This document shows positions 36,010 to 43,969 of a DNA stretch of 64,000 nt, one piece after another (the first letter of the stretch is position 1; every line of letters starts with the position of its first letter). This stretch comes from Luteimonas sp. S4-F44 (lineage in GTDB: Bacteria > Pseudomonadota > Gammaproteobacteria > Xanthomonadales > Xanthomonadaceae). The stretch is taken from the NCBI RefSeq assembly GCF_022637415.1, contig NZ_CP093340.1, positions 1,426,001 through 1,490,000 of the forward strand, in the 5' to 3' direction. Under the pieces are notes generated by a model. That model saw only the letters and a program-made list of their open reading frames with translations, was not told the DNA's origin and did no database searches. Both the position numbers and the translations under genes were made by a program.

Positions 36010-36879
36010 ATGGACTTTGCAGCCCTTGATGTTGAAACGGTCAACGCTGATCTTGGCAGCATTTGCCAGGTTGGCGTTGCTTTTTTTTGAGATGGGCGAC
36101 ATGTCGATTCGTATTCGGCGCTCGTCGATCCGGAGGACGAATTCGATGCTGTCAATGTCAACATCCACGGGATCACCCAAGCAGATCCCCGCGGCGCGCC
36201 CACAGGGCCGCAGATTGTCGAAGCACTTAGGCAGCGCTTGGACGCGAGTATCGTTGCTTGTCATGCCCCGTTCGATCAGGGGGGGGCGGCTCGCCGTGCT
36301 TGTGAGCGCTATTGCCTGAGCGTGCCCGTCTGGCAGTGGCTTGACACCGCGCGCGTTGTCCGGCGGGCATGGCTGGATCGCTTTGGCGCGCGTGGACATG
36401 GCCGGCGTCCGGTGTCTGCGTTTCTTGGTCTTCGCTTCGAGCGACACGATGCGCTCGAAGACGCGCGCGCAGCGCGGGAGGTGCTCTGCCGCGCGAGCGA
36501 GGCGACAGGGCTAACGCTCACTGACTGGAAGAGGCGCGTGCGGCCCCTGATCGATCTGAGTAAAGAGGGGCACGTAACGCGCCTCGGGAACTGTGAGGGG
36601 CCGCTCTTTGGGTAGATCGCGGTGTTCACAGGGTCGTTGAATATCCCGCGGCGTCATGCCCCTGATCTGGCGGCGAAGGCAGGCTGCGACGTCGCTGCTA
36701 GGGTCAGCAAGAAGACGACGTTTTTGATCGTTAGAGATCAGGACGCGCGCAAGCTCGCTGGGAAGACCAAGAGCGCCAAACATTTGAAGGCGGAGGCGCT
36801 CATCGCGGAGGGATACGCAATCGGTGTGCTGCGCGAGTCCAACTTCAAGCAGATCGTGGAAACCCAAGCGATCTGCTGA
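36010..36879 (+). pseudogene. DnaQ-like 3'-5' exonuclease-BRCT gene with two in-frame stops
   Basis: One reading frame of 290 codons encodes a DEDDh exonuclease (LDVETVNADLGSICQVGVAFF, DAVNVNIHGIT, ASIVACHAPFD, HDALEDARAA) and a C-terminal BRCT domain (VFTGSLNIPRR, SKKTTFLIVRDQDARKLAG). The frame is unbroken by shifts but has TGA at 36088-36090, just after a T8 run, and TAG at 36613-36615, at the domain junction. A single C-to-T change (CGA to TGA, CAG to TAG) could make each. If translated from 36010 without readthrough only 26 residues are made. Separate starts at 36238 and 36622 could yield parts. I call it a pseudogene, with recoding as the alternative. Confidence 0.8.
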
Positions 36880-36893
36880 GCCCAGCGGTGCCC

Positions 36894-37532
36894 CTAGCGA
36901 AGGATCAGTTGATCGCCTAGCGCCAGATGCGCGAGCGTGCCCGCGCCGCCCATCAGTTTTACGCCATGAGGCTCTTCAAGCTCGATCGCTGCCAAGCGTG
37001 AAGCAGATACGCCGCTTCTGTCGTAGGCGATCGCGACAAGCCCTGACTCGATAAATACAAGCACAGACGCGCCAATCGGCACGCAGCGTTCGCCACTGCG
37101 CTCGACACCTGCGTCCACAAGGACGAGCTGGTAGCCGGCTCGATGCAGGTCAGCGCTCACGTGCCAGCCCGCTTTTAGGGCTGCAGCTGCGGCAGGCGAG
37201 GGGAGGTGGGGCTGTGAGCGAGGGCAGCCGCCTACGGACGCTAACGGGCTTTTTTGCGAAGGAAGGGCATTCGTTGCGACAAGCCGGATGGAGCCCCGGT
37301 TGCCACTTCGCACGCTCGGGGGCGCTGCTCGGAGCGCGAGCGCCTCGGCCGGAGCCACGGCGACTTCCTGCGGAGTCGACGCGGAGGAGGGTAGCTCGGG
37401 ATATGATTGATCACCAAGCGCAAGGGTGAGCAAAAGCCCTGTAAGCACCGCGCCCGAGGCGACGAGTGGCGCCAAATCGGCGGCGCCGCGGGGCTTCCAG
37501 GAAGCGGTGGCGGTGGGAAGCGCGGTCAGCAT
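36894..37532 (-). CDS. Membrane-anchored protein of unknown function (212 aa)
   Basis: A 212-residue protein with one membrane helix near the N-terminus (LVASGAVLTGLLLTLALG, about 23-40), an Ala/Ser/Pro-rich linker, and a C-terminal domain of about 90 residues (ALKAGWHVSADLHRAGYQLV, SVLVFIESGLVAIAYDR, LIL at the end). It is divergent from the TerY gene with 76 bp between, the only minus-strand gene in the island. I do not recognise the domain. It could be a sensor or membrane partner for the adjacent vWA/PP2C/kinase set, by position only. Confidence 0.6.
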   Translation of the reverse strand: MLTALPTATASWKPRGAADLAPLVASGAVLTGLLLTLALGDQSYPELPSSASTPQEVAVAPAEALALRAAPPSVRSGNRGSIRLVATNALPSQKSPLASVGGCPRSQPHLPSPAAAAALKAGWHVSADLHRAGYQLVLVDAGVERSGERCVPIGASVLVFIESGLVAIAYDRSGVSASRLAAIELEEPHGVKLMGGAGTLAHLALGDQLILR

Positions 37533-37608
37533 GCTCGGATGCTAAGCCCGCCTCGCTCAGGCGCCAAGCTTTTGGACTAGAATTCTGCCCAGGACAGGGA
37601 GATCCGAT

Positions 37609-38286
37609 ATGACGAGCGAATTTGAGCAGATGCCCTTCGGCGCACACACCTTCGCGGAGAACCCGGAGAACCGGTGCGCGTGCCTCTTGCTCCTCGACAC
37701 CTCGATGTCGATGAACGGCCCGGCAATTCAGCAGCTCAACGAAGGGCTGATGCAGTTTCGCGAAGAGCTTACCGCCGATTCTCTTGCCGCCAAGCGCGTT
37801 GAGGTAGGGATCGTAACTTTTGGCCCCGTTCAGACGATGACGGAGTTCGTGACCGCCGACAGCTTCTATCCGCCAACGCTTGCGTGCACTGGAGATACCC
37901 CGATGGGCGCTGCGATCGAGCAGGGGCTTGAGATGCTTCGCCAGCGCAAAGAGATCTACAAGGCCAACGGCGTGTCTTACTACCGCCCGTGGATCTTTCT
38001 GATCACCGACGGCGCGCCGACCGATAACTGGAAGCGCGCAGCCGAGCTCGTGCGTGACGGCGAGGCAACCAAAAATTTTCAGTTCTTCGCCGTGGGCGTG
38101 CAGGGCGCAGACATGGGGACGCTGCGTCAGATCTCCGTGCGCGCGCCGCTGAGCCTGCGGGGACTGCAGTTCCGCGAGCTCTTTAGCTGGTTATCCAACT
38201 CCATGAGCGCCGTCTCGCGGTCCACGCCTGGGGACGCTGTGCCATTGCAGAATCCGGCCGTTCCCGAAGGATGGGCGACGGTTTAA
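37609..38286 (+). CDS. TerY-like von Willebrand factor A protein
   Basis: A 225-residue vWA domain with a full metal-ion-dependent adhesion site: D30-T-S32-M-S34 (DxSxS), T97 in TGDTPMG and D134 in LITDGAPTD. The length is that of TerY proteins. It leads a three-gene run with the phosphatase and kinase, the arrangement described as the TerY-P triad, which is linked to stress and reported as anti-phage (from memory, not checked). It may recruit targets for phosphorylation. Confidence 0.88.
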   Translation: MTSEFEQMPFGAHTFAENPENRCACLLLLDTSMSMNGPAIQQLNEGLMQFREELTADSLAAKRVEVGIVTFGPVQTMTEFVTADSFYPPTLACTGDTPMGAAIEQGLEMLRQRKEIYKANGVSYYRPWIFLITDGAPTDNWKRAAELVRDGEATKNFQFFAVGVQGADMGTLRQISVRAPLSLRGLQFRELFSWLSNSMSAVSRSTPGDAVPLQNPAVPEGWATV

Positions 38287-39095
38287 TGGATCTCCAGGCG
38301 TGGCGGCTGGCAGCCGCATCTGCGCTCGGAACTTCGCACTGGAAGACAGGTGCTCCCTGTCAGGACGCGCATGCCTGGGCGCTCTTAGGTGAGGACCCTG
38401 TCTTGGTGCTGGTGGCCGCTGATGGCGCCGGTAGCGCTTCTCGGTCCGACAGCGGCGCGCAGCTTGCAACCGCAGAGCTTCTCGACTCGGTGCGCGGTTT
38501 TCTTAACGATGGCAATGAGCTGAGTGCGCTCACGCGCGAAACCGCACAGGCATGGATTCGCAATGTCGTGGCCAGGATCAGCCATCGCGCAGATCAGGAC
38601 GGGATGGCGGTTCGCGAGTACGCCTGCACGCTGCTTGCGGCGATCGTATCCCCAGATCATGCGTGCTTCTTGCAGATTGGAGATGGCGCGATGGTCGTGC
38701 GTCCGCGTGGGGACGATTGGGCCTATATCTTCTGGCCACAGCATGGCGAGTTCATCAATCAGACGGTGTTCGTAACCGACCCGGCCGCGATTGACAACGT
38801 CGAGTTTTCATCGCAAGCCGGCCCAATCGATGAAGTTGCCGCATTTACAGACGGTATTGAGGCGCTTGTGCTGCACTACGCGTCCCAGACGGTTCACGGC
38901 CCGTTCTTTGACCGGATGTTTCAGGCTGTGCGGGCTTTGCCGATGGGCGGCATTGACCAAGAGTTGTCTGAGAAGCTCGATCAATATCTGTCATCGCCTG
39001 TCGTATGCGAGCGGACGGATGACGACAAGACGCTCATCTTAGCAAGTCGCTTGCCGCCGTATCAGCCGACTGCGCTGTCTGCCGAGGCGCCCTGA
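38286..39095 (+). CDS. PP2C-family phosphatase of the TerY-P triad
   Basis: A 269-residue PP2C-like phosphatase. Metal-binding positions are seen as CQDAHAW (D27), VAADGAGSASRSDSGA (D46), LQIGDGAMVV, AAFTDGIEAL and TDDDKTLIL. I start at 38286, where TAATG joins the TerY stop; ATG at 38271 is also possible. The kinase gene begins right after its stop. Together they would make a reversible phosphorylation switch for a TerY-bound target. Confidence 0.85.
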   Translation: MDLQAWRLAAASALGTSHWKTGAPCQDAHAWALLGEDPVLVLVAADGAGSASRSDSGAQLATAELLDSVRGFLNDGNELSALTRETAQAWIRNVVARISHRADQDGMAVREYACTLLAAIVSPDHACFLQIGDGAMVVRPRGDDWAYIFWPQHGEFINQTVFVTDPAAIDNVEFSSQAGPIDEVAAFTDGIEALVLHYASQTVHGPFFDRMFQAVRALPMGGIDQELSEKLDQYLSSPVVCERTDDDKTLILASRLPPYQPTALSAEAP

Positions 39096-41036
39096 GTGAG
39101 CGCGCCCGATGTCCGCGGCAGCGCGGGCCGGGTGGTCCTCGGCGCGCTCCTCGGGAAGGGTGGCGAGGGTTCAGTCTACGAAGTGAGTGGGCGGCCCGAG
39201 CTCGCAGCCAAGATCTACCTGGCGCCTGCAAACGCGGAGCGGAGCGCAAAGCTTGCAGTAATGCCGAGCCTGCGCACATCTGTGATCAGTCAGCTCACTG
39301 CGTGGCCCATCGATGTACTCCGCCAGCCAGATGGGAAGGTGCGCGGGTTCTTGATGGAGAACCTGCGCGGCTCCAAGGACATCCATAGGCTCTACAGCCC
39401 CAAGAGTCGCCTCGCGGATTTCCCAAACGCTGACTGGCGCATGGTGGTGCGTGCCGCGCTCAACACGGCGCGTGCCTTTGCGGCGCTTCATCAGGCCGGG
39501 CACCTCGTTGGAGACGTCAATCATGGCGGCGTTCGCGTCGCATCAGATGCAACTGTGCGACTGATCGACACCGACAGCTTTCAGGTGTCGCATCAGGGGC
39601 GCGTGTTTCGTTGCGAAGTCGGTGTCCAAGACTTCACTCCTCCAGAGCTCCAGGGCAAGGCCTTCGCATCGATCACGCGCACTGCTAATCACGACAACTT
39701 CGGTCTAGCGGTCCTGATTTTTCAAATGCTGCTCAACGGGCGGCACCCATTTGCAGGGCGCTACAGCGGCCCGGGAGACATGACGATCGAGAAGGCGATC
39801 CCGGAATTTCGATACGCGTACACCGCAAACGGCGCTGCGCTGCGCATGCAGCCGCCTCCATTTAGCGCGCCAGCATCTGCGGCCTCTGCGTCGGTGGCGC
39901 AGCTTTGGGAGCGTGCGTTTGGGCAAGCGGGCACGGCTCCGGGCGCGCGTCCGGCCGCGCAGGAGTGGATCAAAGCGCTTGAGTTGGTCGAGAGAAAGTT
40001 CGCTCGGTGCTCCGCCCGTCCCGCGCATTACTACTACGGCGCGCTCAGCGCGTGCCCATGGTGCCCAATCGAGCGGGCCGGCATTACGCTCTTTGGAATG
40101 CCCCTTGGATCGGCGCCGCCAGTGCAAAGCGGCCCCGCGAATGCTGACGCGATCTGGCGCGACATCGTGTCAATCGCGCTCCCTGCTTGGCCCGCGCCGC
40201 CACAGGTGCCGACGGTCCTAGCCTCTCCTGCGATCGCGGCCTTAGGGCAACGTAAAGGCGTATGGCAGGCGGTGGCATGGGCGGTCGCGCTCAGCGTTGT
40301 TCTTCTCGGCGTGCTGGTCAGCGTTGATCTGATCCTTCTGTGGGGACTTTTGGGCGCAGGTCTCGGCGTTTGGATAAACAGCCGTGGACGCAGCGACATA
40401 GCACCGATCGAGAATCGATTTCGCCAGGCAAAGAATCATTTCGAGGGTCTCTGCGTGCGATGGCGCGAAGATCATGCGGATGCCCAGTTCCGCGCCAAGC
40501 GTCAAGGCTTGGACGCGCTGAAAGCTGAGCTGGGCCAGCTGCAACAAAAGCGCGATGCGCGCTACAGCCGGCTTGTCCAGGATCGCCAGACGCACGCGCT
40601 GCGCGCCTACTTGGATCAGTTCGAGATTGAGCGAGCCCTGATCCCTGGGATCGGCGCCGCGAAGAAGGCAATGCTTGAGTCTTTCGGCATCGAGACGGCG
40701 GCTGATGTCGACAAGCACGCTGTCATGAATGTGCCTGGATTTGGGCCGGCGCTTACGGAGCGGCTATTGAAGTGGCGGCGCGGGCTAGAGGGGAAATTTC
40801 GGTTCAATGCGAGCGGCGGAGTTGATCCGGCGCTTGTTGCCGACCTTGACCGCAGCATTGCGGTTCGCCGGGCAGAAATTCTCAAGGGACTTCAGGCTGG
40901 CAGGGCGGATTTGCAGCAGATGCGACAGGTGGCCACCGCTCAGCGTCAAGCGCTTGAGGGTGCGATGCGCGATGCGGTTGGGCGATACGCTCAGGCACGT
41001 GCCGACGCGCGGGCTATTGGCGTTCGCGGCGCCTGA
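39096..41036 (+). CDS. Protein kinase with membrane helices and helix-hairpin-helix (TerY-P kinase)
   Basis: A 646-residue protein starting at GTG with no gap after the phosphatase. The kinase domain (10-300) has the glycine loop GKGGEGSVY (20-28), Lys39 in AAKIY, catalytic D140/N142 in GDVNHGG and D158 in LIDTDSF. A CPWC motif follows. Two close hydrophobic helices lie near 388-425, then a coiled coil (about 440-510) and a double helix-hairpin-helix (LIPGIGAAKKAMLESFGIET, VPGFGPALTERLLKW), which commonly binds DNA. A membrane-linked kinase with an HhH tail matches the described TerY-P kinase. The phosphorylation target is unknown. Confidence 0.87.
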   Translation: MSAPDVRGSAGRVVLGALLGKGGEGSVYEVSGRPELAAKIYLAPANAERSAKLAVMPSLRTSVISQLTAWPIDVLRQPDGKVRGFLMENLRGSKDIHRLYSPKSRLADFPNADWRMVVRAALNTARAFAALHQAGHLVGDVNHGGVRVASDATVRLIDTDSFQVSHQGRVFRCEVGVQDFTPPELQGKAFASITRTANHDNFGLAVLIFQMLLNGRHPFAGRYSGPGDMTIEKAIPEFRYAYTANGAALRMQPPPFSAPASAASASVAQLWERAFGQAGTAPGARPAAQEWIKALELVERKFARCSARPAHYYYGALSACPWCPIERAGITLFGMPLGSAPPVQSGPANADAIWRDIVSIALPAWPAPPQVPTVLASPAIAALGQRKGVWQAVAWAVALSVVLLGVLVSVDLILLWGLLGAGLGVWINSRGRSDIAPIENRFRQAKNHFEGLCVRWREDHADAQFRAKRQGLDALKAELGQLQQKRDARYSRLVQDRQTHALRAYLDQFEIERALIPGIGAAKKAMLESFGIETAADVDKHAVMNVPGFGPALTERLLKWRRGLEGKFRFNASGGVDPALVADLDRSIAVRRAEILKGLQAGRADLQQMRQVATAQRQALEGAMRDAVGRYAQARADARAIGVRGA

Positions 41037-41433
41037 TTGCTCTCTGAGCACGTGGGTGCTGGTTTTCCAAGGAGGCGCTTGCTTGCAGCCGAACAAGCTA
41101 GGCGGAATGGATTCCAAAGCGGCCTGCTGCTCATTGCCACAACTTGACAGCATGACCGTACCAAAGAAGCCGCGAGCTCGTGGCATCGATGCCTGTGCCC
41201 TCGCCACTACGGATCATTCGAGTTTTCCCGCTCATCTTTCGAACTGATCGGATGTCGCGGAGAGAGTTCACGGGAAATTTAGAATAGGACGTTAAGCGCG
41301 TCGCTATGCAGTTCTTGCAGCGTTGATGCATGTGCGAATGGCGGCAGTGTGCCCTGTTCACGTTTTCATCTTCGCGAGTCGTTAACAAACACGTCGGCAC
41401 GGTCCCTTCATCAAGGACGGGTGGAGAGGTCGC

Positions 41434-42000
41434 ATGGGCAAGTCGCACGTCGCTATCAGCCGCCGCATCTGGGTGGCTGTTGCCGCGGTCGCAGTGCTTC
41501 TCACGTCGTGTTCGCAACGCAACGATATTGCTGCTCCGGCGGCCGGAGATGTTTCAGCAAGAGACATTGCCGCACTTGCAGCTGGTGCGGATATGATCGC
41601 TGATGCGCGCCTCGAGCAGGTTAGTGTAGCCAGTCGCGCCGACGGCATGGATGGCGCATTGGTCTGGACGATCGAGCGTTGCCATATAGGGACGTGCAAG
41701 GCGGGAAACCGCGTCACCACCCCATATGCGATGCCGTTTTCGACCAGTGGGCTCTTTTGCAGCTACGCAGCTGGATGCATCGACCGTCCCTCGCTTGAGG
41801 CTTACGTTGGCGAGCGATTTCTTATCACGCTCTCAAAAGACGCCTACGAAGAGCAAGTGAGTGCGCTATCGGGAACGCCCCAAGTAGGGGCATCTAGCCT
41901 TAATCGGGGCTTCTACTTGATTGAGGCCGGCCGGCTCTATTCGAACAATCAACATCGTGCAATTTACGCCTCCTACACGGAGGTGCTGGAGCAACTGTGA
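41434..42000 (+). CDS. Secreted lipoprotein, unknown (first gene of metalloprotease operon)
   Basis: A 188-residue predicted lipoprotein with lipobox LTSC (near Cys26). The mature part has a beta-rich stretch (ADARLEQVSVASR, LVWTIERCHIG, then VGERFLITLSKDAY) and five cysteines. The pattern is like OB-fold/netrin-type secreted domains, but I cannot name it. It is 22 bases from the next gene, and the two share the same general pattern. Bases 41037-41433 upstream hold no gene; a weak AGCAC/GTGCT hairpin with GGTTTT follows the kinase gene near 41047-41065. Confidence 0.6.
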   Translation: MGKSHVAISRRIWVAVAAVAVLLTSCSQRNDIAAPAAGDVSARDIAALAAGADMIADARLEQVSVASRADGMDGALVWTIERCHIGTCKAGNRVTTPYAMPFSTSGLFCSYAAGCIDRPSLEAYVGERFLITLSKDAYEEQVSALSGTPQVGASSLNRGFYLIEAGRLYSNNQHRAIYASYTEVLEQL

Positions 42001-42022
42001 GGTTGGAAAAAAGGAGAATGAC

Positions 42023-42835
42023 ATGTCCAGAAACGGATTGGGTGTATTGGTAGCAGCGCTTAGCGTGATGGGTGGGGTGGTTCCCTTACAAGCGTCGGAC
42101 GCAAAGCAGGAGGTGTTCGATCATCGGCCGGCGGCTTATCAGGATCCGGTCGAAACTTACCTCGCGATGAAGAACCAAGAGTTGAGCGAGAACTTTGCGG
42201 CCCTCAAAGCGGCCGGGCTCGAGCGGGACATCGATGCAATTTACAACGCGATTGTTCGAGAAGACCGATTCAGCACCTACAACGTCGTCGGCGAGACGCC
42301 CCAGCAGAAGTCTGACGTCGTTCAAATGCTGGCGCTGACCGCTGCACACTACTTGGCGTCTGTCGGAATGACGCCTCAGAAGATGGAAGCGCTGAGCAAT
42401 GTTGGCATCGACGTGGCTGCATCTGCAGTTCGAGTTACGGCAGGCCGCGCAAGCTTTGATGACTTGATGGCGGTGAGCGAAACGGCGGTGTTGGGAATTG
42501 TAACCGGGGTGGAGAAGGGAAATTCCAATGAAACCGTACGCGTTCAAGTTGTCGACGCGTCGCAGAAGAGCGCGCCCAGGTTCCTCTCGGTCAGTTCGAT
42601 GCGGGCCAACTTCGAGGAGGGGGTCGAGTGCGTTTTCTTCCTCTCTAGCTCTCTTGGGCAGTTCCGCAACGCTTTGGGCAATGCAACGTCCCCAGGTGCT
42701 GTCGCGCAACAGTTTGAGCCGTTTTGCAAAAGCGAGGGTGGCTATGCGGCGACGAGTGCCTACATCGGCGCCACGATCGAGGTGAGCGAGGTGCATGCGT
42801 CCATGGGCGCGAAGAAAATCGCCTCAGCAAACTGA
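42023..42835 (+). CDS. Secreted protein, unknown (second gene of metalloprotease operon)
   Basis: A 270-residue protein with a signal peptide (LGVLVAALSVMGGVVPLQA), a helical first half (YLAMKNQELSENFAALKAAG) and a beta-rich second half (ETAVLGIVTGVEKGN, VRVQVVDASQ, EGVECVFFLSSSL). The second half resembles the mature part of the lipoprotein before it. A good AAGGAGAA site precedes the ATG at 42023. It is followed 17 bases later by the metalloprotease gene. Family not recognised. Confidence 0.6.
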   Translation: MSRNGLGVLVAALSVMGGVVPLQASDAKQEVFDHRPAAYQDPVETYLAMKNQELSENFAALKAAGLERDIDAIYNAIVREDRFSTYNVVGETPQQKSDVVQMLALTAAHYLASVGMTPQKMEALSNVGIDVAASAVRVTAGRASFDDLMAVSETAVLGIVTGVEKGNSNETVRVQVVDASQKSAPRFLSVSSMRANFEEGVECVFFLSSSLGQFRNALGNATSPGAVAQQFEPFCKSEGGYAATSAYIGATIEVSEVHASMGAKKIASAN

Positions 42836-42852
42836 AGGATCAGGAGACACTT

Positions 42853-43479
42853 ATGAACGCATTGAAGACATGCTCGCTCGTTGCCGCGTTGTTGGCCGCG
42901 CCGGCCCTGTCCCAAGCTCAGAACTACGAATGGAAGCTTGTCAACAACGCATACCCTTACCAGATCGGACTCAACCTGCCGGCGGCCTGCGATCAGAAGG
43001 TACTAAGTGGGTTTGCGCACTGGAACGGCGCGTCAAGGTTCAGCACGACACAATCAGGGCGTTTCTTCTCAGGGTTCCTCAACCCGGCGAGCACGGACAT
43101 CCAGATTCAGATGGAACCAGCGTCCAGAATGGTGTCAGGCGCTATCAACCTCGCCGAGGCACCTCCGGGAACATTCATCCGCTGGATTACGGTTGACGGG
43201 GCTTCGGTCAGGGAGCTGCGCTCGGCGCATGTTCGCGTCAACGCCGATTACTGGGCGTCTGGTGAGTTCCATTGTGGTCCCAACCCGGTTCCGTTCAACA
43301 CGTTCGATTTCGCTTACGTGGTGGCGCACGAGGTGGGTCATGTTCTCGGCGTTGGCCATGGAACACCGACGCTGCCACAGTCTTGCGTGATGGGGATACC
43401 GTTGGCTCGGAGTGTGCCTCTGCCAGCAAGATGTGCGCTGGAAAGCACAAGGGCGCGAAACCTTTACGGGACTCCCTAA
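42853..43479 (+). CDS. Matrixin-like zinc metalloprotease, secreted
   Basis: A 208-residue exported protease with a signal peptide (ending near LSQA) and no pro-domain. The metzincin zinc motif HEVGHVLGVGH is at 159-169 with a Met-turn at Met180 (CVMG). The size is at the small end of M10-type domains and it lacks the cysteine-switch propeptide. Two secreted partners are encoded just upstream in the same operon and might act as inhibitor or carrier. The likely substrate is extracellular protein. Confidence 0.82.
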   Translation: MNALKTCSLVAALLAAPALSQAQNYEWKLVNNAYPYQIGLNLPAACDQKVLSGFAHWNGASRFSTTQSGRFFSGFLNPASTDIQIQMEPASRMVSGAINLAEAPPGTFIRWITVDGASVRELRSAHVRVNADYWASGEFHCGPNPVPFNTFDFAYVVAHEVGHVLGVGHGTPTLPQSCVMGIPLARSVPLPARCALESTRARNLYGTP

Positions 43480-43723
43480 TGCGAGCGCGTTGATTGACGG
43501 CGGCGAGCCCTATAGGCCACCGCTTTCGCGCACGCGTTTTTGCGCTATCACCGGCGTGGTGGGGAGAGATCGGCATTTGGTATGTGAACGAATGACTCTG
43601 AAGGGCTGGCAATTTCGTCAGAAAGTAGCCCTACCAGTCTCCCGCACTTTGCGGATTCGCTCTAGGCGAAACCCTCGAACCGAGTGGCTCGTCAAGTCTT
43701 CGCAGGCCTCCCTCGAAAACGCA

Positions 43724-43748
43724 AAACGCCCCTTGCGGGGCGCTTTGC
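43724..43748 (-). terminator. Terminator of tRNA-Ser(GGA)
   Basis: ACGCCCC / GGGGCGC hairpin between A-rich and T-rich flanks, 6 bases past the 3' end of the minus-strand tRNA. Confidence 0.75.
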
Positions 43749-43753
43749 ATTTC

Positions 43754-43846
43754 TGGCGGAGAGAGGGGGATTCGAACCCCCGAAGCGCGGTTTAGACGCT
43801 TACACACTTTCCAGGCGTGCTCCTTCAACCACTCGGACACCTCTCC
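43754..43846 (-). tRNA. tRNA-Ser (GGA), probable integration site of the island
   Basis: A 93-nt class II tRNA with encoded CCA. The acceptor stem GGAGAGG pairs with the CTCTCTCC side with one weak pair. The anticodon loop CTGGAAAG gives GGA. The accessory genes lie at its 3' side, the normal place for integrated islands. It is a second serine tRNA, distinct from the CGA copy at 20987. Confidence 0.96.
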
Positions 43847-43969
43847 GGATCTGTCCCGCGCGGGCCGCGGGGCGGCACGCTGCGACGGCTGGACCGCCGC
43901 GGGCCGGCCATTCTAGCCGGGCCGGGGCCCGGTCACAAGGAAGGGGGACGGCCGTGGCAGAATAGCGGC

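Noticed and set aside
35530..36090. Integron cassette array
   Set aside because: GTTAGGC and GCCTAAC core bases are present, but no complete attC hairpin, no second cassette and no integrase are seen. Kept only as an inverted-repeat finding.
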